A stretch of 64,000 bases of DNA from Halalkalibacter oceani. GTDB taxonomy: Bacteria; Bacillota; Bacilli; Bacillales; Bacillaceae_D. Positions 35,623-43,568 of this stretch are shown here, piece by piece. The notes under the pieces were generated by a model. That model searched no databases and had not been told where the DNA came from. It worked only from the letters and a program-made list of their open reading frames with translations. Location of the stretch: NCBI RefSeq assembly GCF_040544555.1, contig NZ_JBEPKD010000003.1:212422-276421 (forward strand), read 5' to 3'. The translations under genes and the position numbers were made by a program. Every line of letters begins with the position of its first letter. Position 1 is the first letter of the stretch.

Positions 35623-36402
35623 TTACAGCAGTCCTGTATAGCGCAGTCCATGCAGGATGCCATCTTCGTTCACTGGTTTTGTGACATAATTGGCGACAGC
35701 CTTCGCTTCTTCTCTCCCATCTCCCATCGCCACGCCGGTTCCAACGAACTGAAGCATTTCCAGGTCATTTAACGCATCGCCAAAAGCATACGACTGCTCC
35801 TGCGGAATAAATAAATAATCGAGAACCTGCTTGATTCCTCTCGCTTTCGAGCCGCCTCCCGGAAGAATATCGACGGAATAAGGATGCCAACGAATGTAAT
35901 CAAAATGATTATGCCCCTGAACATAGATCTCTTCCTCTTCTTCCTGACAGAACAGAAGGGCCTGATAAATTTTGCGCTGATGATATTCGCCTTTTTTCAC
36001 AGGCGGATACGGGAGCTTAAGCCCTCCGAGACTTTCTGCTATATAATGATCGTCGGCGCGATTGGCGACCGCACCGTTATGGTCAAGAAAGACCATTGAA
36101 TGATTTGCCTGCTCGGCAGCCTTCTCCAGCCGGATTAACTCGTTCGTCGTCAGCGGTACGTCATGAATGACCTTCCCTTCCACAACAACATAAGAGCCAT
36201 TAAAGCTGACATACGACTCGATTCCAAGCTCTTCCCGCAGCTCCTTGAACATAAACGGAGCCCGGCCTGTTGCAATCGCGACATAAACGCCTTTTTCCTG
36301 CAAGGAAAAAATAGCTTCCTTCGTTGATTGCGGCAACTCCTTCTCTTCATTCAAAAGCGTCCCATCAATATCGAAGAAGACAATCGGTTTATTCTTTTTC
36401 AT
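35623..36402 (-). CDS. ykrA: HAD superfamily (Cof type) phosphatase
   Basis: The 259-aa protein is a type IIB HAD hydrolase: motif I FFDIDGTLL (nucleophile Asp), motif II in IATGR, and motif III/IV FGDALNDLEML. Length and position beside rpoY match B. subtilis YkrA. Substrates are probably small phosphorylated metabolites. The start at ATG 36402 has GGGGAG 6 bp upstream; the 60-codon extension in the open frame has no family similarity. Confidence 0.9.
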   Translation of the reverse strand: MKKNKPIVFFDIDGTLLNEEKELPQSTKEAIFSLQEKGVYVAIATGRAPFMFKELREELGIESYVSFNGSYVVVEGKVIHDVPLTTNELIRLEKAAEQANHSMVFLDHNGAVANRADDHYIAESLGGLKLPYPPVKKGEYHQRKIYQALLFCQEEEEEIYVQGHNHFDYIRWHPYSVDILPGGGSKARGIKQVLDYLFIPQEQSYAFGDALNDLEMLQFVGTGVAMGDGREEAKAVANYVTKPVNEDGILHGLRYTGLL

Positions 36403-36562
36403 TTTTTTCTCCCCACTTTCTATCTCTCGTTCACTCTTCAAAGAAACTTCCAGCCATTTCCTTGAACAGATTATAATCGGTTCACACATACTAAGCATAA
36501 CAAAAACCTCTCTGGTTGGACACGTTTGGAACTTAAAATCTTTGTTAAGGAGGAATGGAATC

Positions 36563-36640
36563 ATGTTAAAAAAACTTCGCAAAAAAATTATAAAAGGCTG
36601 TCGGCAGCTTTTACCAAAAAATAGACTTATTGAAGTATAA
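36563..36640 (+). CDS. Candidate 25-aa basic peptide
   Basis: AAGGAGG lies 7 bp before an ATG opening a 25-codon frame, MLKKLRKKIIKGCRQLLPKN and five more residues. It is strongly basic and amphipathic. It lies upstream of rpoY on the same strand. No homologue is recognised, and the frame contains a short hairpin (AAAAGGCTG/CAGCTTTT), so it could also be leader RNA. Confidence 0.3.
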   Translation: MLKKLRKKIIKGCRQLLPKNRLIEV

Positions 36641-36769
36641 TGTACGTTGGTTATGTGAAAAATGGCGGTTGAAGCAGCCGTTCTTCCAAGGCGTCAAAAG
36701 AAAAACATGAAATAGTGCTATATTTGCTTTATAATGAAAATATAACCAACGGTAAGGAGAGGTAGAACT

Positions 36770-36979
36770 ATGATTTATAAAGTGTTTTTTCAAGAGAATT
36801 TTAAAGAAGTGCCTGTACGGGAATACACAGAAGCAATTTATGTGGAGGCGGAATCGGAAGCTGACGTGCGCAGAAAGCTTGCCCCGCGTAAATACAACAT
36901 CGAATTTATAACGCCAATCTCTGGTGCGTTTTTGGAGTATGAAGAAAACAAAGAAGATTTCAAAGTGGAGTCGTTATAA
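36770..36979 (+). CDS. rpoY: RNA polymerase epsilon subunit
   Basis: This 69-aa protein is the small epsilon subunit found in Firmicute RNA polymerase. The opening MIYKVFFQENFKEVPVREYT and the FITPISGAFLEYEE-type ending are characteristic. AAGGAGAGG precedes the ATG. It is 3 bp upstream of rnjA, reproducing the conserved rpoY-rnjA operon, in which a polymerase subunit and an RNA-decay enzyme are made together. Confidence 0.95.
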   Translation: MIYKVFFQENFKEVPVREYTEAIYVEAESEADVRRKLAPRKYNIEFITPISGAFLEYEENKEDFKVESL

Positions 36980-36982
36980 TAT

Positions 36983-38650
36983 ATGAAGCAAGTTAAAAAC
37001 AATCAGACAGCCGTCTTTGCACTTGGCGGTTTAGGCGAAATTGGCAAGAACACGTACGCGGTCCAATTTCAGGATGAAATCATTTTAATCGATGCCGGAA
37101 TTAAGTTTCCAGAGGACGAGCTTCTCGGAATCGATTATGTCATTCCCGACTACACGTATTTAGTGAAGAACGAGGATAAAATCAAAGGTCTTTTTATCAC
37201 GCACGGACATGAAGACCATATCGGCGGCATTCCCTATCTTCTGCGGGAAATAAATGTGCCCATTTACGGCGGCAAGCTGGCGTTAGGCTTATTAAAAGGC
37301 AAGCTGGAGGAACATGGACTGTTGCGTAAAGCAAAGTTTCATGAAATTCATGAAGATCAGATCGTCAAGTTCGCGAAAACATCAGTGACGTTCTTCCGGA
37401 CGACTCACAGCATCCCTGATTCTTATGGAATCGTCGTCAAGACGCCTCCCGGCAACGTCGTCCATACCGGGGATTTCAAATTCGACTTCACTCCGGTCGG
37501 AGAGCCTGCCAACTTGACGAAAATGGCAAAGATCGGTGAAGAAGGCGTGCTCTGCTTGCTTTCAGATAGTACGAACAGTGAAATCCCTGATTTCACGATG
37601 TCGGAGCGAAAGGTCGGCGAAAGCATTGACTCGATTTTCCGCAAGGTCGATGGCCGGATTATTTTTGCGACATTTGCCTCAAACATTCACCGCCTGCAGC
37701 AGGTCGTCGAAGCAGCCGTCCATCACGGACGAAAAATAGCGGTGTTTGGCAGAAGTATGGAATCAGCGTTAACAATCGGACAGGAGCTGGGCTATATTCA
37801 CGCGCCGAAGAACACGTTTATCGAAACGTCCCAATTGAACAAGCTTCCTGATAATCAAGTCACGATTTTATGTACGGGAAGTCAGGGAGAACCGATGGCG
37901 GCGCTTTCCCGAATTGCAAATGGGACGCATCGCCAAATTCAGATCATTCCCGGCGACACCGTCGTCTTTTCGTCTTCTCCGATTCCGGGGAACACACTAA
38001 GCGTCAGCAAGACGATCAACCAGCTTTACCGCGCCGGGGCTGACGTTATTAGCGGACCACTCAATGACATTCACACATCCGGACACGGCGGCCAGGAAGA
38101 GCAAAAGCTGATGCTTCGTTTAATGAAGCCGCAATACTTTATGCCGATCCACGGTGAATACCGGATGCTTAAAATGCATATTAGATTAGCCAAGGATTGT
38201 GGAGTTGACGAAAAGAACAGCTTTATTATGGAAAATGGCGATGTCCTCGCCCTTCACCCTGATGAAGCCGGAGTTGTCGGAAAGATTCCATCCGGTTCTG
38301 TCTACGTCGACGGAAATGGAATTGGCGATATCGGAAATATCGTTTTACGTGACCGTCGCATTCTTTCAGAGGAAGGGCTGGTCGTCGTCGTCGTCAGCTT
38401 GAACATGAAGGAATTCAAAGTAACAGCCGGTCCTGATTTAATCTCCCGCGGGTTTGTCTACATGAGAGAGTCGAGCGACTTAATTAATGAAGCGCAGAAG
38501 CTGTTATCTGCTCATTTGGACAGTGTTATGGAAAGAAAGACGACGCAATGGTCTGAAATTAAAAATGAAATTACCGATTTACTAAGTCCGTTTTTATACG
38601 AACGGACAAAGCGCAGACCGATGATCCTTCCGATTATCATGGAAGTGTGA
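36983..38650 (+). CDS. rnjA: Ribonuclease J1
   Basis: RNase J1 is the 5'-3' exonuclease and endonuclease central to mRNA decay and RNA maturation in Bacillus. The 555-aa protein has the metallo-beta-lactamase motif HGHEDHIGG (His74, His76, Asp78, His79), the beta-CASP domain (about 210-370; STNSEIPDF, GSQGEP), a second metal motif around HTSGHGGQEE and MPIHGEYR, and a C-terminal domain. Its ribosome site lies inside rpoY. Repeat copy D terminates it. Confidence 0.98.
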   Translation: MKQVKNNQTAVFALGGLGEIGKNTYAVQFQDEIILIDAGIKFPEDELLGIDYVIPDYTYLVKNEDKIKGLFITHGHEDHIGGIPYLLREINVPIYGGKLALGLLKGKLEEHGLLRKAKFHEIHEDQIVKFAKTSVTFFRTTHSIPDSYGIVVKTPPGNVVHTGDFKFDFTPVGEPANLTKMAKIGEEGVLCLLSDSTNSEIPDFTMSERKVGESIDSIFRKVDGRIIFATFASNIHRLQQVVEAAVHHGRKIAVFGRSMESALTIGQELGYIHAPKNTFIETSQLNKLPDNQVTILCTGSQGEPMAALSRIANGTHRQIQIIPGDTVVFSSSPIPGNTLSVSKTINQLYRAGADVISGPLNDIHTSGHGGQEEQKLMLRLMKPQYFMPIHGEYRMLKMHIRLAKDCGVDEKNSFIMENGDVLALHPDEAGVVGKIPSGSVYVDGNGIGDIGNIVLRDRRILSEEGLVVVVVSLNMKEFKVTAGPDLISRGFVYMRESSDLINEAQKLLSAHLDSVMERKTTQWSEIKNEITDLLSPFLYERTKRRPMILPIIMEV

Positions 38651-38671
38651 AGCAGCATAGCTTCACGCCAA

Positions 38672-38786
38672 AGGGGGCTGGGACAATAGGTTGTTTTTTG
38701 ACCTTTTTCCCAGCCTCTCTAAGCAATGAGCGGAACCGCCACGATCTTTTAAAGTCCAAAGCTAGTTTTGTCTCAAGCTCTTTTCT
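38672..38786 (-). repeat. Modular intergenic repeat, copy D (inverted, internal deletion)
   Basis: Read on the minus strand it starts AAAGAGCTTGAGACAAAACT and matches copy A except that about 57 bp, including the entire 14-bp hairpin module, is missing between TTTGGAC and TTTAAAAG. It ends in the CTGGGAAAAAGGT../..ACCTATTGTCCCAG hairpin. It fills the space between convergent rnjA and the amidase gene. Confidence 0.88.
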
Positions 38787-38790
38787 CTCT

Positions 38791-39474
38791 TTATCCAAAT
38801 AACCGGCCCCATGTTTCCGGACCGGTAATTCCATCGACGGCAATTCCCGCCTGCTGTTGGAAGTGGATAACAGCGGCAGCGGTTTGCGGTCCGTACATTC
38901 CGTCTATCGGACCCGGTGAAAATCCAAGCTCTTTTAGCCTCTGCTGTATCGCTTTCACCTCCGGCCCTTTATCTCCTTTTGAAAAAAGTGCTTTCGTTCC
39001 ACCCTTCGTTAGTTCACGGCGAAATTCACTCATCGAAAAAGCAGGACAAGCTTTCCATTGATAGCCAGGAAACTCCTGATGACCTAGCACGCGCTCTTTC
39101 GGGATGCCCAGCTCCTGCATCAAGCTTTTTGTTAATGCAACAGCAGCAGCCCGCTGAACCGGCTGTAGCCGTTCTTGACGAAAGTCACCGACGAGGCAAA
39201 TCCCGATCGCCCCCGCGTTGCTGTTGCCAACATGATAGCTGACCGTCTCGACCGAATGACACCAGCTGATTATCCCTTCCTTGTCCACCACATAATGATA
39301 GCCAATCCCCGGCCAGCCGAGCTGAGTAACGTGGTAAGCAGCGAAAGCTTCTGCACTGCCGCTTACAGTCGCACTATGATGAATCGCAATAAATTGAATG
39401 TCGCGGCGCGTCCGCCTTTGATAATATCTAGCGCCATGTACGGTAAGTGAATGACGTTTATCAACAATTTTCAT
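38791..39474 (-). CDS. N-acetylmuramoyl-L-alanine amidase with peptidoglycan-binding domain
   Basis: The 227-aa protein joins an Amidase_2/PGRP-type catalytic domain (about 20-145; zinc ligands in FIAIHHSAT, the block GNSNAGAIGICLVGDF, GHQEFPGY and CPA) to a PG_binding_1 domain (about 160-225; LFSKGDKGPEVKAIQQRLKELGF, DGMYGPQTAAAV). It should cut the bond between muramic acid and the stem peptide. No signal peptide is visible, as in phage-like and some autolytic amidases. It lies between oppositely oriented copies D and E of the intergenic repeat, at a point where B. subtilis has no such gene. Confidence 0.92.
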   Translation of the reverse strand: MKIVDKRHSLTVHGARYYQRRTRRDIQFIAIHHSATVSGSAEAFAAYHVTQLGWPGIGYHYVVDKEGIISWCHSVETVSYHVGNSNAGAIGICLVGDFRQERLQPVQRAAAVALTKSLMQELGIPKERVLGHQEFPGYQWKACPAFSMSEFRRELTKGGTKALFSKGDKGPEVKAIQQRLKELGFSPGPIDGMYGPQTAAAVIHFQQQAGIAVDGITGPETWGRLFG

Positions 39475-39532
39475 TCCCACTCCCCTTCCTTTTTCAGTTA
39501 TCTATAAATAGAAAAAAGAAAGAAAAAAAGGG

Positions 39533-39625
39533 GAGAAGCTTAGAGATAAAATTAGCTTTGGACCTAGTGGCAATGCTTAAGGGGCTGGGAAAAGGTAAAA
39601 AACAACCTTTTATCCCAGCCCCCTC
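39533..39625 (+). repeat. Modular intergenic repeat, shortened copy E
   Basis: It retains AAAATTAGCTTTGGACCTAG and GGCAATGCTTA, then jumps to the terminal CTGGGAAAAGGT../..CCTTTTATCCCAG hairpin, so the central hairpin and the GATCGTGG segment are gone. It lies between ykuV (21 bp beyond its stop) and the amidase start and likely terminates ykuV. Confidence 0.85.
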
Positions 39626-39645
39626 AAAGCCGGTGCATTATTCGC

Positions 39646-40098
39646 TTATTCTTTAATACCTAACACGCGGTTCACACGCTTTGTCAGCATTTTCATGCCG
39701 CCGCCGCCCGCTTGAAAGTGGCGAAGCTGACCTTCTTCGTCAAATACATAGTAAGCTGGAACGTATTCATTTTCAAACGCGTCTGTCAGCTTATGTTCAC
39801 TATCAACGAAAATCGGCTGAGAAATATTATGCTCCTCGGCGACCTTTTTAATTTCATCAAGGTCTAAATCCTTTTCAGATCGAGGCATATGAACAGCGAC
39901 CACATTTAACTTGTCTTCGTATTGATCACGAAATTCATTCACATTTGGCATTGCTTCCTTACATAAGCCGCAGCTAATTGACCAAAAATGAATCAATGTC
40001 GGTTTGTTTCCAATTAGATCACTCTTTGTATATTCACCATTTAACCAGGTTGTTGCGCCATCAAGTTCAGGCATTTGTGAGCGTAATTTAAGCGCCAT
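39646..40098 (-). CDS. ykuV: Thiol-disulfide oxidoreductase YkuV
   Basis: This 150-aa thioredoxin-fold protein has the redox motif CGLC (Cys43/Cys46) in FWSISCGLCKEAMP and a downstream cis-proline region (YVPAYYVFD). It matches B. subtilis YkuV (148 aa) nearly throughout. It has no signal peptide, so it acts in the cytoplasm, possibly reducing the neighbouring peroxiredoxin YkuU. AGGAGG precedes the ATG. It follows ykuU by 108 bp containing a hairpin. Confidence 0.95.
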   Translation of the reverse strand: MALKLRSQMPELDGATTWLNGEYTKSDLIGNKPTLIHFWSISCGLCKEAMPNVNEFRDQYEDKLNVVAVHMPRSEKDLDLDEIKKVAEEHNISQPIFVDSEHKLTDAFENEYVPAYYVFDEEGQLRHFQAGGGGMKMLTKRVNRVLGIKE

Positions 40099-40149
40099 CG
40101 AAAAAGCCTCCTATTCCTGTATGTTCATTTATTGTAGCCGGAAGGGAGC

Positions 40150-40191
40150 GGGGGTGTCCCACAGGCATGAAAGCCTTGATGAGACACCCCC
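40150..40191. terminator. Hairpin between ykuU and ykuV
   Basis: GGGGGTGTC..GGC pairs with GCC..GACACCCCC. There is no T-run on the minus strand, so it may attenuate or stabilise rather than fully terminate. Confidence 0.55.
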
Positions 40192-40206
40192 TTCTTTCAC
40201 CCATCT

Positions 40207-40758
40207 TTACACGTTAAGCGTTGCTTGACCTGGCTTCCAGTTGGCCGGGCATAGTCCACCAGTTTGTAATGCTTGAAGAACGCGGAGTGTTTCATCCACA
40301 TCACGGCCGATGTTGTTATGGTTTACAACAGAGTACATTAACTCGCCTTCAGGGCTGATAATGAACAGGCCACGAAGAGCAACCCCTTCTTCTTCAATCA
40401 ATACGCCATAGTCGCGTGCTACAGTGTGGTTTGTATCAGCAGCAAGCGGATATTTCAAATCACCAAGTCCGTTATCATCACGAGATGTGTTGATCCATGC
40501 TTTGTGAGTGTGAATCGTATCTGTTGATACGCCGATTACTTCCGCATCAAGATCCTCGAACTCATCAAAACGGTCGCTTAGCGACGTAATTTCTGTCGGA
40601 CAAACGAAAGTGAAGTCCATTGGATAGAAGAAGAGGACAGTCCACTTGTCATTTTTCATGTTTTCTTCAAGGCTTACCTTACCGAACTCTTTATTCGGCA
40701 TTACAGCATCCATTTCAAATCTTGGTGCTTGCTTAGCTACCATTCGCTTATCTGTCAT
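40207..40758 (-). CDS. ykuU: 2-Cys peroxiredoxin YkuU
   Basis: The protein reduces peroxides. The 183-aa sequence has the peroxidatic cysteine in DFTFVCPTE (Cys53) and the resolving cysteine in GGLCPANW near the C-terminus, so it is a typical 2-Cys AhpC/Prx1-type enzyme. It matches B. subtilis YkuU. GGGAGG precedes the ATG, and a near-perfect sigma-A promoter lies about 50 bp upstream. The adjacent YkuV is a candidate reductant. Confidence 0.96.
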   Translation of the reverse strand: MTDKRMVAKQAPRFEMDAVMPNKEFGKVSLEENMKNDKWTVLFFYPMDFTFVCPTEITSLSDRFDEFEDLDAEVIGVSTDTIHTHKAWINTSRDDNGLGDLKYPLAADTNHTVARDYGVLIEEEGVALRGLFIISPEGELMYSVVNHNNIGRDVDETLRVLQALQTGGLCPANWKPGQATLNV

Positions 40759-41086
40759 ATGTAAAAACCTCCCAAAATAAAATTATTTTTTCCCTTCGCC
40801 GTCATTATAAAAGAAGATTACTTACTAGTCAATATTAACTAATAATCAATATAAACTACTGCTTCAAAGAAATGCAGCAATTGTATTATACCCGTTCTTC
40901 CTTTATTTAAACGACGATTCCCTCAATTATTATAGCAATGATTTCCTTAAAAAGCGAAGCATATGCTCGATGATTCTCATTTGCAACTTTGTTACGGTTG
41001 AGTGAACACTTTTTTTATGCTAGGATTGTGCGGTGTAAAGTTTAAAGATAGACAGATCGGTTATATTTTACATAAGGAGTGGTTAG
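40759..41086. other. ykuU/ykuT divergent region
   Basis: The 328-bp region holds the ykuU promoter at its left side and an AT-rich stretch with several partial repeats (AATATTAACTAATAATCAATAT, split here by eye). No clear PerR or Fur box and no clear ykuT promoter could be assigned. Confidence 0.5.
40804..40832 (-). promoter_or_regulatory. ykuU promoter
   Basis: On the minus strand TTGACT and TATAAT are exactly 17 bp apart, about 45 bp before the ykuU ATG. Confidence 0.8.
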
Positions 41087-41917
41087 ATGTCACAATGGCT
41101 GAACAATTGGACGGAAGGGGCTTTTCTGCTCGGGATCGCGATGATCATTGGCCAGGTTATTCTGGCGATTATTGCCTTTTTTATTGCCCGCTCGATCGGA
41201 ACAAGACTGATTCGCGGCACATTCTCAAAAATGGAAAGACAGAAAAATATGTCGGCAGGACGGGTGCAAACATTACAGAAGCTCTCGGTAAATGCGTTCT
41301 CCTACGTTCTTATCTTTGTATTTATCACGATCGTCATCAGCATCTTTGGCTTAAATCCAACTGGATTGATTGCCGGTGCCGGCGTCGTCGGTCTGGCGAT
41401 CGGCTTCGGTGCTCAAGGTCTCGTCAGCGATGTCGTAACTGGCTTTTTTCTCTTACTTGAAAAACAAATCGATGTTGACGACTATGTGACAGCAGGCGGT
41501 GTGGACGGCGTCGTTGAAGAAGTCGGTTTACGCACGACGCAAATAAGAGGATTTGACGGCACATTGCATTTTATTCCTAATCGTGATATTAGCAGCGTCA
41601 GCAATCATTCACGCGGCAATATGCGCGCCCTGGTCGATATTAGTATATCCTATGATGATAACATCGATTATGCGATTGCTGTTTTGCAGCAGGCGTGCGA
41701 CCGGATTGCCGCCGAGGACCCGACAATCAAGGAAGGACCGAACGTGATCGGCGTTCAAGGTCTCGGAGATTCAGATATCGTTTTGCGGATTATCGCCAAA
41801 ACAGAAAATATGGCGCAATGGGCGGTCGAGCGCAAGCTGCGGAAAGAGTTGAAAGAAGCGTTAGATGCCAATAATATTGAAATCCCTTTTCCACATCAAG
41901 TGTATATCGAAAAATAG
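41087..41917 (+). CDS. ykuT: Small-conductance mechanosensitive channel YkuT
   Basis: MscS-type channels open under membrane tension and release solutes during osmotic downshock. The 276-aa protein has three N-terminal membrane helices; the third, glycine/alanine-rich pore helix (GLIAGAGVVGLAIGFGAQGLVSD region) is typical, followed by the beta domain (VDDYVTAGGVDGVVEEVGLRTT) and a soluble C-terminal domain. AAGGAGTGG precedes the ATG. Its position between ykuS and ykuU agrees with B. subtilis ykuT. Confidence 0.94.
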   Translation: MSQWLNNWTEGAFLLGIAMIIGQVILAIIAFFIARSIGTRLIRGTFSKMERQKNMSAGRVQTLQKLSVNAFSYVLIFVFITIVISIFGLNPTGLIAGAGVVGLAIGFGAQGLVSDVVTGFFLLLEKQIDVDDYVTAGGVDGVVEEVGLRTTQIRGFDGTLHFIPNRDISSVSNHSRGNMRALVDISISYDDNIDYAIAVLQQACDRIAAEDPTIKEGPNVIGVQGLGDSDIVLRIIAKTENMAQWAVERKLRKELKEALDANNIEIPFPHQVYIEK

Positions 41918-41944
41918 AAAGAGGATCTACCGACAAATGAAAGA

Positions 41945-41986
41945 AGGGTGGGATAAATGGTTGTTTTTCCCTTTTACCCCACCCTC
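41945..41986. terminator. ykuT terminator
   Basis: GGGTGGG..TAAA..GG pairs with CC..TTTA..CCCACCC; it resembles the window's hairpin repeat in inverted orientation (GGTTGTTTTT loop). Confidence 0.75.
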
Positions 41987-42093
41987 ACATGCCAAAGCCG
42001 GTTTTTATGCAGAACCGACGCCCTCTGTAACGTAACCGCCGATCCGCTTGCACACGGCGCTGACTGCAACGTTTCGGCTTAGCCTTCTCCCGA

Positions 42094-42351
42094 TTAAGCT
42101 TGTTGTTGGTTGACCTTCTGCTCGACCATCTGGCAAACTTCCTGCGCACTCATCCCGTGGGCATTAATGACAGAGCCTTGAATAGCGGCATCTTGAACGC
42201 CCATCACATTCTGGTCGCCACCAGTGATGACGCAGCAGTCGCAGCCATTGGCGTCTGTTTCCTGCTTCAATGGCACAACCTCATACCCCATTTGCTCCAG
42301 CTCCTGCTGCACCGCTGTTAATGACTGTTCTACCCCAATTTTCTTCGCCAT
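42094..42351 (-). CDS. ykuS: YkuS family protein (UPF0180)
   Basis: This 85-aa protein matches the UPF0180 family: KKIGVEQSLTAVQQELEQMG and the distinctive NGCDCCVITGGDQNVMG with vicinal cysteines, plus QGSVINAHGMSAQEVC. Its role is unknown. GGAGGT lies 10 bp before the ATG; a GTG four codons upstream overlaps that site. It follows dapL by 62 bp. Confidence 0.9.
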   Translation of the reverse strand: MAKKIGVEQSLTAVQQELEQMGYEVVPLKQETDANGCDCCVITGGDQNVMGVQDAAIQGSVINAHGMSAQEVCQMVEQKVNQQQA

Positions 42352-42413
42352 GTTATATTGCACCTCCGTAAGTAGTGTAGTAGCACTCCTTACGGTTTCC
42401 CGTTCAGCGAAAA

Positions 42414-43568
42414 TTATTCATGCTCTCCTCTATAACCGTTTTGATCTCTTTCCTTCAAATAACGGATAAGCAGGTCGACCGCTACGTTGATCGCCTCTTC
42501 TTTCGGCTCAAGCCGCGCATCATGAAGTCCATGTTCACTCTCAACTCCGAGCCAAAACATCATTCCCGGAATTTTCTCAAGAAAATAACCGAAGTCTTCC
42601 CCCGTCATCGCTTCTGGAGCACGGACGAAGGTAACAGCCTCGTAGCGCTTAGCGAAGTCAATAAAAGCAGCGGTGCTTGCTTCGTCATTATACACCTGGC
42701 AGTAGTTGGCGCCATAATCAATGGAAGCCTTACAAGCAAAACCAACTTCAATTCCAGCGACCAGCGCTTCAATTCGCGCTTTAATCTGCTTCATCGTGTC
42801 AATTGAACGTGTGCGAATAGTGCCTTCAATCGTCGCTGTTTCCGCGATAATATTTTGCTTTGTTCCGCCTTTAATCACGCCAATCGTAATGACTCCGGCG
42901 TCGAGCGGATTCACATTGCGGGCGACAATCGTCTGAAGCTGGGTTACAAGCTGACTGGCCGCGACAACCATATCATTTGCCGTATGCGGATAAGCGGCGT
43001 GTCCTCCCTTTCCCTTCAACGTAATGAACAGCTCCGACGTATTGGCAAAAAGCAGACCGGGCTTTGTCGCAACGGTTCCAACCGGGTACTCCGGCGCAAT
43101 ATGCAGCGCCAGCATTTCATCAGGCCACCATTTTTTGAACGTCCCGGATTCCAGCATTGGCAGCGCGCCTCCAGGTCCTTCCTCAGCCGGCTGAAACAGA
43201 AAGAGCATATTTTCACGGGGCTGCTGCTCGGCGAAATGGCTTAATACGCCAAGTGCAATCGTCATATGGAAATCATGACCGCAGGCGTGCATCGCCCCTT
43301 CATGCCGCGAACGAAAATCAGCATAGCCTGTCTGCTCTTCTATTGGCAATCCGTCAATGTCAGCCCGGTATGCGACTGTTTTTGTCCCAACAGATCCTTT
43401 GACATGGACGAAAATTCCTGTTCTCCATGTTTCCACCGTCAAAAAATCCTGGCGCATGTCCTTGATTCGCTCAAGCAAATAGCGCTGTGTCTTGATTTCC
43501 TGATACCCGAGCTCCGGAATTTGATGAAGCTCGCGGCGAATTTTCACTAATTCGTTTGCGGCAATCAT
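42414..43568 (-). CDS. dapL: N-acetyl-L,L-diaminopimelate deacetylase
   Basis: This M20-family metalloenzyme releases L,L-diaminopimelate in the acetylase branch of lysine and cell-wall synthesis. The 384-aa protein has the metal motifs MHACGHDFHM and PAEEGPGGA, a dimerisation domain (about 180-290; GKGGHAAYPH), and AMTGEDFGYF. It matches B. subtilis YkuR (DapL). The ATG overlaps the stop of the upstream aminotransferase gene by 4 bp, with GGAGG inside that gene, so the two are translationally coupled. Confidence 0.93.
   Translation of the reverse strand: MIAANELVKIRRELHQIPELGYQEIKTQRYLLERIKDMRQDFLTVETWRTGIFVHVKGSVGTKTVAYRADIDGLPIEEQTGYADFRSRHEGAMHACGHDFHMTIALGVLSHFAEQQPRENMLFLFQPAEEGPGGALPMLESGTFKKWWPDEMLALHIAPEYPVGTVATKPGLLFANTSELFITLKGKGGHAAYPHTANDMVVAASQLVTQLQTIVARNVNPLDAGVITIGVIKGGTKQNIIAETATIEGTIRTRSIDTMKQIKARIEALVAGIEVGFACKASIDYGANYCQVYNDEASTAAFIDFAKRYEAVTFVRAPEAMTGEDFGYFLEKIPGMMFWLGVESEHGLHDARLEPKEEAINVAVDLLIRYLKERDQNGYRGEHE

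Noticed and set aside
38791..39474. Amidase as evidence of a prophage
   Set aside because: No holin, integrase or structural phage genes are near; flanking genes are core chromosomal ones.
41002..41460. 152-codon frame overlapping the ykuT start
   Set aside because: Out of frame with the clear MscS protein, lacks a ribosome site, and shows no family features.
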